Below are positions 19,988 to 28,667 of a stretch of DNA of 64,000 nucleotides, piece after piece. Under the pieces are notes generated by a model, which was given only the letters and a program-made list of their open reading frames with translations, was not told the origin of the DNA and made no database searches. A program made the position numbers and the translations under genes. The stretch's first letter is position 1, and each line of letters opens with the position of its first letter. The stretch is from positions 682,001-746,000 of the forward strand of contig NZ_AP024861.1 in NCBI RefSeq assembly GCF_024346755.1. Reading direction: 5' to 3'. Origin of the DNA: Vibrio aerogenes. Its GTDB lineage: Bacteria; Pseudomonadota; Gammaproteobacteria; Enterobacterales; Vibrionaceae.

Positions 19988-22252
19988 ATGGCGACAGAAA
20001 TCAGTTATGACGGCGTAGAGCAGCTGCCGTTACGAAAGTTTACCGAAGATGCTTACCTTAATTATTCTATGTATGTCATCATGGATCGGGCTTTGCCATA
20101 CATTGGCGATGGTCTTAAGCCGGTTCAGCGGCGAATCATTTATGCGATGTCGGAGCTGGGTTTATCCGCTTCGTCAAAGTATAAAAAATCTGCCCGTACT
20201 GTGGGTGATGTTTTAGGTAAATATCACCCACACGGTGATTCTGCATGTTATGAAGCCATGGTTCTGATGGCTCAGCCGTTCTCGTATCGTTATCCGTTGG
20301 TTGATGGTCAGGGAAACTGGGGGGCACCGGATGATCCGAAATCATTCGCAGCCATGCGTTATACCGAAGCCAAATTATCTAAGTTTGCTGAACTGTTGCT
20401 GGGTGAACTTGGACAGGGAACGGTTGAATGGCAGCCTAACTTTGATGGCACCATGCGTGAACCTCAGATGCTACCGGCACGACTGCCCCACATTCTCTTG
20501 AATGGGGTCACCGGTATTGCGGTCGGGATGGCGACAGATATTCCTCCGCACAATGTCAGGGAAATCGCAGATGCGACCATTCATCTGATTGATCAGCCGA
20601 AAGCTGAACTGCCGGATATCATGCAGTTTGTGCAGGGGCCTGATTATCCGACTGAAGCAGAGATCATCACGCCACAGAATGATATTGAAAAAATTTACCG
20701 CACGGGCCGGGGCAGTATCAAAATGCGGGCCGTCTGGCATAAAGAAGGCGGTGATATTGTGATTACATCGCTGCCACATCAGGTTTCCGGCGCTAAATTG
20801 CTGGAGCAGATTGCCAACCTGATGCGGGCAAAAAAATTACCAATGGTTGAAGATCTGCGTGATGAATCGGATCATGAAAACCCGACCAGGATTGTTATCG
20901 TACCGGCGAAAAAACGGGAAAACTGTGATGTTTTGATGGATCATCTGTTTGTTTCTACAGATCTGGAGAAAAGCTTTCGGGTGAATCTCAACATGATTGG
21001 TCTGGATAAGCGCCCGCAGGTAAAAGGGTTGGTTCAGATTTTATCTGAATGGATTGAATACCGCCGGACGACTGTCAGAAAACGTTTGCAACATCGTCTC
21101 GATAATGTGCTGAAGAGACTGCATATTCTCGAAGGTTTACTGGTTGCTTACCTGAATCTGGATGAGGTGATTGAGATCATCCGGACTGAAGATGAACCAA
21201 AAGCCGTTCTGATGTCCCGTTTTGGTATCACAGAGATTCAGGCTGATGCTATTCTGGATACCCGCTTACGCCATCTGGCGAAGCTGGAAGAGATGAAGAT
21301 TCGCGGTGAGCAGGATGAACTGGAAAAAGAGCGGCAAAAACTGGAACAGTTGCTCGGTTCTGAAAGACGCCTGAATACGTTGTTGAAGAAAGAAATCAAA
21401 GCGGATGCTGAGAAATATGGCGATGATCGTCGTTCTCCGCTGGTTGAGCGTTCTGAAGCGAAGGCGCTGACAGAAAGAGATCTGGTCCCGAGTGAGCCGG
21501 TAACCGTGGTGCTTTCTGATAAAGGTTGGATCAGACATGCAAAAGGTCATGATGTCGATTGTGAAGGACTGAATTATAAATCAGGTGACAGCTATCTGGC
21601 ACATGCGTGTGGTAAAAGTAACCAGCAAGCGGTCTTCTTTGGCAGTGACGGCCGGTCTTATTCGCTGGAAGCTCATACTTTGCCTTCAGCCCGATCACAG
21701 GGCGAGCCAATTACCGGGCGGTTAAATATCGCTCAGGGGACGACGATCCGGCAGGTCATCATGGGTGAGGATGATCAATTATGGCTTGTTGGTTCCGATG
21801 CAGGGTATGGATTTGTGTGTAAAGGTTCAGACTTGTTGTCGAAAAACCGCAGTGGAAAGGCCTTGGTCAATTTACCTGCGAATGCAGAAGTCATGACACC
21901 CCATGTAGTTGAATCCCTTGATACAGATGAAATTGTAGCGATTACCAATCAGGGCCGGATGTTGATTTTCCCGATTAAAGACTTACCGCAATTGAGTAAA
22001 GGAAAAGGGAATAAGATCATCAATATTCCGGCGGCGAAAGCGAAAGAGCGGGAAGAGTTTGTCTCTCACCTGATTGCTTTGCCGCAAGGTGCCTCGATGA
22101 CGATGTATGCCGGAAAACGTAAACTGGGTCTGAAACCGGAAGATCTGGACAATTTCCGTGGAGAACGAGGCCGGCGTGGTGCTCTGTTGCCAAGGGGATT
22201 ACAGCGGGTAAGCCGGATCGATGTTGAGCCGGTGGACACAGCGTCTGAATAA
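19988..22252 (+). CDS. parC: DNA topoisomerase IV subunit A
   Basis: The DNA breakage-reunion subunit. The catalytic tyrosine lies in [11 protein letters not shown] near residue 120. The quinolone-resistance region reads [12 protein letters not shown], so the usual Ser and Glu positions are unmutated. The C-terminal part forms the beta-pinwheel that binds DNA (for example [16 protein letters not shown]). The 754-residue length is normal (E. coli 752). It is the second gene of the parE-parC operon and is followed by a strong terminator. Confidence 0.97.
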   Translation: MATEISYDGVEQLPLRKFTEDAYLNYSMYVIMDRALPYIGDGLKPVQRRIIYAMSELGLSASSKYKKSARTVGDVLGKYHPHGDSACYEAMVLMAQPFSYRYPLVDGQGNWGAPDDPKSFAAMRYTEAKLSKFAELLLGELGQGTVEWQPNFDGTMREPQMLPARLPHILLNGVTGIAVGMATDIPPHNVREIADATIHLIDQPKAELPDIMQFVQGPDYPTEAEIITPQNDIEKIYRTGRGSIKMRAVWHKEGGDIVITSLPHQVSGAKLLEQIANLMRAKKLPMVEDLRDESDHENPTRIVIVPAKKRENCDVLMDHLFVSTDLEKSFRVNLNMIGLDKRPQVKGLVQILSEWIEYRRTTVRKRLQHRLDNVLKRLHILEGLLVAYLNLDEVIEIIRTEDEPKAVLMSRFGITEIQADAILDTRLRHLAKLEEMKIRGEQDELEKERQKLEQLLGSERRLNTLLKKEIKADAEKYGDDRRSPLVERSEAKALTERDLVPSEPVTVVLSDKGWIRHAKGHDVDCEGLNYKSGDSYLAHACGKSNQQAVFFGSDGRSYSLEAHTLPSARSQGEPITGRLNIAQGTTIRQVIMGEDDQLWLVGSDAGYGFVCKGSDLLSKNRSGKALVNLPANAEVMTPHVVESLDTDEIVAITNQGRMLIFPIKDLPQLSKGKGNKIINIPAAKAKEREEFVSHLIALPQGASMTMYAGKRKLGLKPEDLDNFRGERGRRGALLPRGLQRVSRIDVEPVDTASE

Positions 22253-22269
22253 TCCGGAGTAAAACATAT

Positions 22270-22305
22270 AAAGCCGTGCTTCGTTTTACGTCGCACGGCT
22301 TTTTT
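22270..22305 (+). terminator. parC: Terminator after parC
   Basis: Stem AAAGCCGTGC / GCACGGCTTT followed by a T run, about 17 nt after the parC stop. It lies between parC and the convergent doxX gene. Confidence 0.88.
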
Positions 22306-22317
22306 GTTGGTTATACT

Positions 22318-22345
22318 GGTATCAGGTATCAGGTATCAGGTATCA
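22318..22345. repeat. Four perfect GGTATCA heptamers
   Basis: GGTATCA occurs four times without interruption. The last copy contains the complement of the doxX stop codon (22343-22345), so the array sits exactly at the 3' end of the bufferin operon. Confidence 0.9.
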
Positions 22346-22819
22346 GGGGATTCTGCGCGAAGGAAATAAATAATCCAGCGCAAATTGTCCGCCTCCCCGA
22401 ATCATCAGGATTAAGCTGAGGGCAAGCCATGTTGCGTGAGTTGCATACGCATCCGGGTAGACAAATATCTGAATGACCAGCGTCATCACGAAAATACCCA
22501 GCGCTGCAAATTGTGTCATCAATCCCATCAGTAATAATACCGGAAGTACATGCTCGGCAAGAGTCGCCATTTGCGCCGCCAGTGTGAAAGGGATAAACGG
22601 CAGATTATATTCATGCTCGAACAAATATAAGGTACTGTCTTTTAAAACCGGCCAGCCAAGCTGGATATTTCCGGGGATCATCAGATTCAGGGAAAATCCG
22701 TCAACTTTGGTTTGGCCTGAAAGCCAGAATACTGAAGCGAGTGCAAATCGCCCGGTAAACAGCGCTACTGACTCTATCCATTGCGAGCTCAGAATGGTTC
22801 TGAATGGATTGATTAGCAT
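22343..22819 (-). CDS. DoxX family membrane protein of the bufferin operon
   Basis: A 158-residue inner-membrane protein with about four helices. Family features include GRFALASVFWLSGQTKVDGF near the N-terminus, HVLPVLLLMGLMTQFAALGI in the middle, and a final GGGQFALDYLF. DoxX proteins often travel with DUF692/DUF2063 genes. Its start overlaps the stop of the DUF2063 gene by 7 nt, so it is translationally coupled and the last gene of the operon. It may support redox or respiratory needs of peptide maturation or export; this is inference. Confidence 0.9.
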   Translation of the reverse strand: MLINPFRTILSSQWIESVALFTGRFALASVFWLSGQTKVDGFSLNLMIPGNIQLGWPVLKDSTLYLFEHEYNLPFIPFTLAAQMATLAEHVLPVLLLMGLMTQFAALGIFVMTLVIQIFVYPDAYATHATWLALSLILMIRGGGQFALDYLFPSRRIP

Positions 22820-23580
22820 GGTAAATCTCCCTGAAGGTAATGGATCGCCTTGATGATCGGCTTTTGAATGATGTTGGCGAACATGCCGGATAAGCTTTCC
22901 TCATCGAGATGAGCACATGCTTGCGAAAATGAACGCCCAAGCAGGAACTGTGACAGCATATGCCACTCTTCTGCAGAAACCTGATAGAAATGGCCATATA
23001 AATTATTTTTTGTCAGTAATAAATATTCAGGTTCCTGCCAGTGAATGGTTGCTAAACTTTTGTCGGTTTCTGAATTATGGGCGTGATAAATTTCACCTAC
23101 AGCATAAGTTGTTTTCCACAGGAGAATATTAGTTGTCAGTTCCCATTGCGTCTGAGTCGGATCATTGAAGCTCATGATCTTTTGCTGAATATCTTCCGGT
23201 GACATGGTTTTGTCTTCAGCGGCATGGGTGAATTGCAGCAGTTGATATTCCAGCCGGGCAAGCTCATTCAGATAAGGTACTGTGGCTAATTCAGAAAATT
23301 GCGAGATAAAATTTGCAAACCCTTCTCCATATTGACTTAATACCGGACTGGATGGTGGATTCTTTTGAATATATTGATAGGCCAGTGCATCAAAACATTG
23401 TGAACCAACCAGCATTTTACAAACCGGATATATCTCTCCCAGTGCTTCTGTCAGCGAACTGAAAACATTATTACGATAGATGGATAAACGAATCTTTTTT
23501 TCACGGCTCGAATGCGCTTCCATGTACTTCAGCATATCGTCCTGATTAAGGAGAATTGACTGACTAAAGTGATGTTGCAT
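22813..23580 (-). CDS. bufC: DUF2063 partner protein of the bufferin maturase (BufC-like)
   Basis: A protein of about 255 residues with the DUF2063 putative DNA-binding/RiPP-recognition N-terminal fold (IYRNNVFSSLTEALGEIYP, LVGSQCFDALAYQYIQ). In characterised bufferin systems the DUF2063 protein works with the DUF692 enzyme and is thought to recognise the precursor. The ATG at 23580 (MQHHFSQSILL) overlaps the end of the DUF692 gene by 17 nt; a longer upstream reading frame is unlikely to be used. No catalytic motif is evident. Confidence 0.88.
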   Translation of the reverse strand: MQHHFSQSILLNQDDMLKYMEAHSSREKKIRLSIYRNNVFSSLTEALGEIYPVCKMLVGSQCFDALAYQYIQKNPPSSPVLSQYGEGFANFISQFSELATVPYLNELARLEYQLLQFTHAAEDKTMSPEDIQQKIMSFNDPTQTQWELTTNILLWKTTYAVGEIYHAHNSETDKSLATIHWQEPEYLLLTKNNLYGHFYQVSAEEWHMLSQFLLGRSFSQACAHLDEESLSGMFANIIQKPIIKAIHYLQGDLPC

Positions 23581-24472
23581 GGTGACCTCCGTGTTGTTTG
23601 ATCTGGATATCCCGGCGGATTTGATCTGCCTGACATGCCTGAAGTCGCAGTGTTTCAAACTCAGGCAGCTGCCCATCCCACTCTATCAGTGTGGGCCGAT
23701 CTCCGGATAATTCCAGGGTGTATTGATAGAGTTGCCAGACATCGTCGGATACCTCACGATCATGGGCATCAATTTTGAGCGGCACCGCTTCATTCTGGTC
23801 TAATGCGTAACCTGCCAGATGAATTTGAGAGACATCCCGGAGTGGAAAATGACGGATATAGTCATAAGGGTCCTGTCTGTGATTAAAGCACGACACTTCA
23901 ACATTATTGACGTCGAGTAAAAGCTGGCAGCCAGTTCGCTGAACGATTTGATGAATAAATGTATTTTCATCCATGGTGCACTCAGTGAACCTGAAATAGG
24001 TGGAAGGGTTTTCAAGTAGTATGGCCCGCTGCAGTCGTTCCTGAATCTGATCAATATGATCACAAACCTGTTGTAGTGTTTCTTGTGTATAAGGCACCGG
24101 AAGTAAGTCATTCAGGAAATGGTCCGAGTGAGTCGACCAGGCCAGGTGTTCTGAAAAAACCACAGGATTAATCCATTCCACAAGCTTTGCCACCCGCTCT
24201 AAATGTGCTTGATCTAACGGAGCTTTCCCGCCGATTGATAGCCCGACACCATGAACCGTGATTGGGTAGTGTTCCCGGATTTTTTCAAGGTAATGAATTG
24301 CAGGTCCGCCCGGAGACAGATAGTTCTCTGCATGTATTTCGAAAAAACCGACCTGAGGCCGGTTTTCCAGAATGGTCTGAAAATAGCAGGGTTTCAGACT
24401 CACGCCGGATCGTGCCGGGAACACCGGAGACACTGTTCTGCCTCCGGCGTTGATGAAAACAGGCTGACTCAT
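23564..24472 (-). CDS. bufB: DUF692 multinuclear non-heme iron enzyme (MNIO), bufferin maturase
   Basis: A TIM-barrel MNIO enzyme of 302 residues. Metal-ligand motifs are complete: EIHAENYL, VHGVGLSIGG, VFSEHLAW, LLDVNNVEVSCFNH, IHLAGYALD, DAHDREVSDDVW and LIEWDGQLPE. Known relatives modify cysteines of DUF2282 precursor peptides into heterocycles that bind copper. It lies 8 nt after the precursor gene and overlaps the DUF2063 gene, as in the standard bufA-bufB-bufC order. The family assignment is firm; the exact modification here is inferred from the family. Confidence 0.94.
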   Translation of the reverse strand: MSQPVFINAGGRTVSPVFPARSGVSLKPCYFQTILENRPQVGFFEIHAENYLSPGGPAIHYLEKIREHYPITVHGVGLSIGGKAPLDQAHLERVAKLVEWINPVVFSEHLAWSTHSDHFLNDLLPVPYTQETLQQVCDHIDQIQERLQRAILLENPSTYFRFTECTMDENTFIHQIVQRTGCQLLLDVNNVEVSCFNHRQDPYDYIRHFPLRDVSQIHLAGYALDQNEAVPLKIDAHDREVSDDVWQLYQYTLELSGDRPTLIEWDGQLPEFETLRLQACQADQIRRDIQIKQHGGHHATSL

Positions 24473-24480
24473 AGGTCACC

Positions 24481-24756
24481 TTAAAATGCTTTGAGCTGAC
24501 CGTGACCAGTCGGAGAGGTCGGGGATTTCATGTCCATGCAGGTTCCTTCAGGAACCAGCTTCCATGCATTGCCCTGATAATCTGTTTTTGAAGTCCCCGC
24601 GCAAGATGTACCCGGACCGGCTGCACAATCATTTTGTCCTGCAAGCGCAACGCCATAACATTTTTCTTTGCCGCCTGCATGTGCAGGTAATGTTGCAGCA
24701 GAAAGGGAAACCGCAGTTGTTAAAGCAAGTGCCAGAGATGCTGTAGATTTATTCAT
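24481..24756 (-). CDS. bufA: Bufferin-type precursor peptide (DUF2282)
   Basis: A 91-residue secreted peptide precursor. A long Sec-type signal ([19 protein letters not shown] to PAHA) is followed by a mature part with exactly four cysteines, in [24 protein letters not shown] and EGTCMDM. This is the DUF2282/bufferin layout, in which the MNIO enzyme converts some Cys to thiooxazoles so the peptide can chelate copper. The ribosome binding site GTGAGGAA lies just upstream. A candidate ECF promoter lies 40-70 nt upstream. The closing Gly/Pro-rich tail ([14 protein letters not shown]) is typical. Confidence 0.93.
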   Translation of the reverse strand: MNKSTASLALALTTAVSLSAATLPAHAGGKEKCYGVALAGQNDCAAGPGTSCAGTSKTDYQGNAWKLVPEGTCMDMKSPTSPTGHGQLKAF

Positions 24757-24794
24757 GGTGTATTCCTCACTAGATTGTTTGTTTATTCCATTAT

Positions 24795-24823
24795 TCGACG
24801 GGCGACTCTATGAAAGTATTACA
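24795..24823 (-). promoter_or_regulatory. bufA: Candidate ECF-sigma promoter for bufA
   Basis: On the minus strand, TGTAAT (24823-24818) is followed after 17 nt by CGTCGA (24800-24795). A TGTAA-type -35 and CGTC-type -10 with 16-17 nt spacing is a common ECF pattern. It lies between the anti-sigma and bufA genes, about 40 nt from the bufA start, which suggests the locally encoded sigma factor drives bufA. No identical motif was seen upstream of the sigma gene. Confidence 0.5.
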
Positions 24824-24840
24824 CCTGAAACCAAATTTTT

Positions 24841-25032
24841 TTATTTTTCTGAGTTATTATTTTTTTCTTTTACATAACTTATTGAAATATTTCTGAGATC
24901 TTTCATTTGTCTGCCAAAGCGGTTGCAACCCGCACACATTGCAGTATGGACCCGAAGTGCAATTTTTTCTCTGGCTGATAACGAGCGTTCCATTTGTTCA
25001 GAAAGCAGTCGGGTTGCTTGTTTACAGTTCAT
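24841..25032 (-). CDS. Small zinc-finger anti-sigma factor without membrane segment
   Basis: A 63-residue protein with the zinc anti-sigma pattern: Cys3 and a later H-x3-C-x2-C (HTAMCAGC, residues ~29-36). No hydrophobic helix follows, so it should be cytoplasmic, unlike classic membrane-bound anti-sigma factors. Its start codon overlaps the sigma gene stop (ATGA), giving tight coupling and 1:1 dosage. It probably binds and restrains the adjacent ECF sigma factor, releasing it on metal or oxidative stress. The partnership is inferred from position and motif. Confidence 0.85.
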   Translation of the reverse strand: MNCKQATRLLSEQMERSLSAREKIALRVHTAMCAGCNRFGRQMKDLRNISISYVKEKNNNSEK

Positions 25033-25676
25033 GATGATTTCTCCTGCAGGTACCAGTTATTTTCCAGACACTCTCTGAGTCTCAGGCGTGCCCGGTATAA
25101 AGTAACGTTCAGATGATTGGCCGAAATGGTTTCATTATGACAAATCTCTGATGACTCAAGTTCGAGAAATTCCCGCATCATAAACAGACGGCTGTAGCGT
25201 TCCGGAAGTGCGTTCAGGCAGGTTTCAAATACCCGCCAGAAATGTTCGCTTTCGATACCGGAATCGGGTTGCTGCCATTTCACCGGACGTTCATGCTTAT
25301 GCCAGTGGCCGTTTTTAGTAAAGAGTTGCTCCATGAGATCTTCTTCGTGGCCACAATAGCCATCAGAACAATGACCGGACTCAAGCTGGCTGGCTGCTGT
25401 CGTGCGTTTTTCCTTTCTCAGTAAATCAATTAATTTGTTTTTCAATATGGCAAAAATCCATGTTTTTAAGGCAGCCTGACGTTCAAATTTATCGATGTGT
25501 TGGTAAGCGGCGATGATGGCTTCCTGAACTGCATCTTCGGCCAGATGCTCATCCTGGATTTGTAAAATGGCAAATTTCACCATTTGCCTTCTCAGGGATT
25601 CAATAAAACCGGCATCATGAAAAATAGCTTTCCCTGATATATCTGATGACTGAATACTTGCATTAATTTGTGTCAT
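25029..25676 (-). CDS. ECF sigma factor (TIGR02943-like) heading the bufferin operon
   Basis: A 215-residue extracytoplasmic-function sigma factor. Region 2 is clear (DEHLAEDAVQEAIIAAYQHI, KTWIFAILKNKLIDLLRK). Region 4 is a helix-turn-helix (LNALPERYSRLFMMREFLEL, SANHLNVTLYRARLRLRECL). A Cys/His-rich linker lies between them (CSDGYCGHEE, NGHWHKHE), as in the TIGR02943 subgroup, and may sense metals or redox state. It is the first gene of a six-gene leftward cluster: sigma, anti-sigma, bufA, bufB, bufC, doxX. Known bufferin operons in other bacteria are also often under ECF control. Confidence 0.92.
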   Translation of the reverse strand: MTQINASIQSSDISGKAIFHDAGFIESLRRQMVKFAILQIQDEHLAEDAVQEAIIAAYQHIDKFERQAALKTWIFAILKNKLIDLLRKEKRTTAASQLESGHCSDGYCGHEEDLMEQLFTKNGHWHKHERPVKWQQPDSGIESEHFWRVFETCLNALPERYSRLFMMREFLELESSEICHNETISANHLNVTLYRARLRLRECLENNWYLQEKSS

Positions 25677-25758
25677 GACTCATCTCTTAGGGCGTGACAT
25701 GTATTGGGTAAGTGTATAGTAAGTCACCGTAATAAACGAAGCTCAGGTCGATTATAAT

Positions 25759-25884
25759 ATGCGCAAACTACAACAAGTGCAGGACGCAGAGCCGTCGTAT
25801 TGTGATGATTTTTTGAGTTTGAATGTTCAGACGAAAGAAGTGGATAAATTATTACAGTTCGAAAGAAAAAAATCAGGTGAATGA
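25759..25884 (+). CDS. Possible small ORF of 41 residues
   Basis: An ATG-started frame encodes a 41-residue charged peptide (MRKLQQVQDAEPSYCDDF at the N-terminus, QFERKKSGE at the end) with no signal or membrane segment. There is no good ribosome binding site, and TATAAT directly precedes the ATG. It lies between the divergent-looking sigma gene promoter region and yacG. It could be a gene fragment or chance. No function is proposed. Confidence 0.25.
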   Translation: MRKLQQVQDAEPSYCDDFLSLNVQTKEVDKLLQFERKKSGE

Positions 25885-25953
25885 CAGAGAATCAACAACC
25901 CCAAGTGACCTGTTGCATGATGGGAGATCATTTGGGGCTATTGCAGGGATCAT

Positions 25954-26157
25954 TTATACGGACGTATGGTCCTCTGTCCAGCCGTCCACATCTGACATAT
26001 CCGGCGCGCCGGGAATCGAGTTTTCTTCATTAGCCCATGTGCCAAAATCGATCATTTGGCATTTCTTACTGCAAAAAGGACGAAAGGGGCTTGCCTCACT
26101 CCATTCTACAGCTTTGCTACAGTGAGGACATTTTACAAGGGTGACTTTTTTACTCAT
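25954..26157 (-). CDS. yacG: DNA gyrase inhibitor / zinc-binding protein YacG
   Basis: A 67-residue protein with the YacG zinc knuckle: CPHC near residue 10 and CSKKC near 29 (C-x2-C...C-x3-C), then DFGTWANEE. E. coli YacG binds GyrB and inhibits gyrase. The order yacG-zapD-coaE-pilD on one strand matches E. coli and Vibrio. Confidence 0.94.
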   Translation of the reverse strand: MSKKVTLVKCPHCSKAVEWSEASPFRPFCSKKCQMIDFGTWANEENSIPGAPDMSDVDGWTEDHTSV

Positions 26158-26174
26158 AAACTTTAATGGTTCCG

Positions 26175-26915
26175 TTAACTACAAACAGCCAGTTCAAAAT
26201 GAACATCCCGGGTGCAGGCCTGAGTGGATTCGAATTCGATAAATTTTATCGCAAAACGATTTTTATGTCCCGATATCATTGGATAGACACCGTATTCAAG
26301 GGGAATATTCAGCCGGAGTATATTGGCCTCTTCAGCATCACTTTGGAAGAAGCCTTCATAAGCGGTATGGGCATTAAAATGCCCGGTTTCTCTTGCCAGT
26401 TTCAGCCAGAGATGTAATGCAGCCGCGAGTGGGTGCAATGATTTCATCCAGACTTGTGCATCCCTCTGTTTATCATCCGCTGGCAGGCGAAGCCAGTAGT
26501 GCAATGCAGGTAAGTCAAAGCAGCATGAACCACCGGGTAAATTAAAGCGTTGACGGATTGTGGTCAGGAACCGTTCATCTTTCAGCTCGATGCCAAATCT
26601 GTCGGCATTGATCAGATTGGTGTGGATTTCATCAATTTCTGTCAGCAACGTCTGAAGGACTTGCTGATCAACGCCATCCACATTCATCCAGTTACGGTAA
26701 ATGTTTTTCTGTTTTTCGACATCCTTTGCCAATTCATTGCGTAGCTGAATTTGCTCAAAAATGTCCAGAAGATCAAAAAGTGCCCGGAAAAATAGCTGAT
26801 GTTGGTATTGATTACTAAATTGAGACGCCGCATGGAGCTGTGCCAGCAAAGCCTCAACTCTCAGATAAATACGAGTTTTCTCGTTTAAAGGATGTTCAAA
26901 GTAATGCGTAGTCAT
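26175..26915 (-). CDS. zapD: Cell division protein ZapD
   Basis: A 246-residue cytoplasmic protein that cross-links FtsZ filaments at midcell. Family-typical segments are [20 protein letters not shown] at the start, [17 protein letters not shown] in the middle and [10 protein letters not shown] at the end. Length matches E. coli ZapD (247). It sits between coaE and yacG with short gaps, consistent with one operon. Confidence 0.95.
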   Translation of the reverse strand: MTTHYFEHPLNEKTRIYLRVEALLAQLHAASQFSNQYQHQLFFRALFDLLDIFEQIQLRNELAKDVEKQKNIYRNWMNVDGVDQQVLQTLLTEIDEIHTNLINADRFGIELKDERFLTTIRQRFNLPGGSCCFDLPALHYWLRLPADDKQRDAQVWMKSLHPLAAALHLWLKLARETGHFNAHTAYEGFFQSDAEEANILRLNIPLEYGVYPMISGHKNRFAIKFIEFESTQACTRDVHFELAVCS

Positions 26916-26947
26916 TTAGCTAGCCTTAATTACCGATATATCTATTC

Positions 26948-27556
26948 TCACAAATTTTTACTGATAATTGCCAGATACTTTTGGTGCAATTCTGTGACAC
27001 GGGACAAAAGTTCATTGTTTTTTGTATCATTTTTAATCACATCATTGGCGATAGCAAGACGTTCAGCGCGTGTTGCCTGTGATGATAAAATATTCAGAGC
27101 CTGTTGCCGGCTGACTCCATCGCGTAACATCACCCGATCGATCTGTGTTGATTCACTCACATCAACAACGAGTATTCGTTGCGCCAGATATTGCAGCTGA
27201 TTTTCAACCAATAACGGAACGACCAGTAATGCATAAGGGGATGAGACCTGACTGAGTGACAACTGCATTTTTTCCCGGATCATGGGGTGAAGTAGTTGAT
27301 CCAGCCATTGTTTCTCTTCAGGATAAGTAAAGATGATTTCACGGAGTTTTGCCCGGTTCAGTGACCCGTCATCGAGAATTATTTCATGACCAAACCGGTT
27401 TTTGATGGCGTCCAGCCCCGGAGTATCTCTGGCAACAACTTCTCTTGCAATGATATCTGCATCGACAATATCTATTCCGAAATTGCGGGAAAACAGTTCC
27501 GCAACCGTAGTTTTTCCGCTGGCTATCCCGCCAGTGAGTCCAACAACAAAAGTCAT
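26948..27556 (-). CDS. coaE: Dephospho-CoA kinase
   Basis: Catalyses the last step of coenzyme A synthesis. The 202-residue protein has a P-loop at the N-terminus (VVGLTGGIASGKTTVAELF) and the family motif VDADIIAREVV; a basic lid region and VSRQQALNILSSQ follow. The start codon directly abuts the pilD stop, so the two genes are co-translated. Confidence 0.96.
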   Translation of the reverse strand: MTFVVGLTGGIASGKTTVAELFSRNFGIDIVDADIIAREVVARDTPGLDAIKNRFGHEIILDDGSLNRAKLREIIFTYPEEKQWLDQLLHPMIREKMQLSLSQVSSPYALLVVPLLVENQLQYLAQRILVVDVSESTQIDRVMLRDGVSRQQALNILSSQATRAERLAIANDVIKNDTKNNELLSRVTELHQKYLAIISKNL

Positions 27557-28432
27557 TTATCCTCCGGCTCCGGTGAGAATGACTGAATACCAGCGCAGAA
27601 TATCTGCACCCCAAATCAGGCCAAGCCAACCGGCAATGGCTAACGAGGGGCCAAAAGGGAATCCCTGACTGATATCATTTTTCTTCATGAGTAAAAAAAC
27701 TAATCCAAACATAATGCCGATGATCGAGGCAATAAAAATGATAATCGGTAACATTTGCCAGCCCATCCAGGCTCCGAGTGCAGCAAATAGCTTGAAGTCC
27801 CCGTATCCCATGCCTTCTTTTCTGGTTAATAGTTTGAATAACCAGTACACAGACCAAAGGGATAAATACCCGGCTATTGCGCCGGTGACTGCTGAGCTCA
27901 AAGAAACCGGGGAGATGTCCAGTAGGGCAGACAAAATGCCTCCCCACATCAATGGCATTGTGATGGAATCGGGTAATAACATGGTATCCAGGTCGATCAT
28001 CGCGGCTGCAATGAGCGAGAAAGTTACCATGAGCAGAGCTGCTGTATATAAAGTCATACCTGAGTGAAGGGCAATCATACAGCTGGCGATGGCTGAAACC
28101 AGTTCAATCAGAGGATACCGGACAGAAATTTTTGCCTGACAATCAGCGCATTTTCCCCGCAGCAGCAGCCAGCTTAATACCGGGATATTATGCCATGGCC
28201 GGATGGGATGATGGCAGTGAGGACAAAACGAATGAGGCCGGCTCAAACTGACAGGTCTTTCTGAAATCTGAATATCATATTCAGGAAATGTTTCCGCAAA
28301 ATCCTGTTTCCAGGTCAGAGTCATCATTTGTGGTAAGCGATAGATAACGACATTCAGAAAACTACCAATAATCAGTCCGAATATGGTAACAAACAGAGGA
28401 AATAGCCAGGGATAAAAATAGAAAGCGTCCAT
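27557..28432 (-). CDS. pilD: Type IV prepilin peptidase / N-methyltransferase
   Basis: An inner-membrane aspartyl protease of 291 residues that cleaves and N-methylates type IV pilins and type II secretion pseudopilins. The N-terminal cytoplasmic loop has two CxxC pairs (CPHCHHP and CADCQ), which marks the bifunctional form. The two catalytic aspartates are in MIDLDTMLLPD and GYGDFKLFA. It is separated from pilC by 235 nt holding a dispersed repeat, so it may not share the pilABC promoter. Confidence 0.95.
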   Translation of the reverse strand: MDAFYFYPWLFPLFVTIFGLIIGSFLNVVIYRLPQMMTLTWKQDFAETFPEYDIQISERPVSLSRPHSFCPHCHHPIRPWHNIPVLSWLLLRGKCADCQAKISVRYPLIELVSAIASCMIALHSGMTLYTAALLMVTFSLIAAAMIDLDTMLLPDSITMPLMWGGILSALLDISPVSLSSAVTGAIAGYLSLWSVYWLFKLLTRKEGMGYGDFKLFAALGAWMGWQMLPIIIFIASIIGIMFGLVFLLMKKNDISQGFPFGPSLAIAGWLGLIWGADILRWYSVILTGAGG

Positions 28433-28565
28433 TAAATGTTCTCAGTATGATGATTTTTTCTTTATTAAGAGCTTCAGTCTCTTCTGTTACACCCAGCCAA
28501 TAAGCACCTCAGACTGTGTGATACCAAACGAAGTCATTTTCTGATCTGGATATGTCTGGCAGAGC

Positions 28566-28605
28566 AAACACATCCGGATGATCAGTTAATTTTCCAGATT
28601 GGCAT
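28566..28605 (+). repeat. Dispersed intergenic repeat, family B (copy 2)
   Basis: Core CACATCCGGATGATCAGTTA then TTTTCCAGATTGGCAT, the same unit as at 13611-13660 and, inverted, at 46340-46380. It sits in the pilC-pilD gap. Confidence 0.7.
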
Positions 28606-28667
28606 GAGTAAATTTCAGGCTAAATCAGGCTGTTTTTAAAACAGTCAGTTCATTTGCCCCAAGTATA

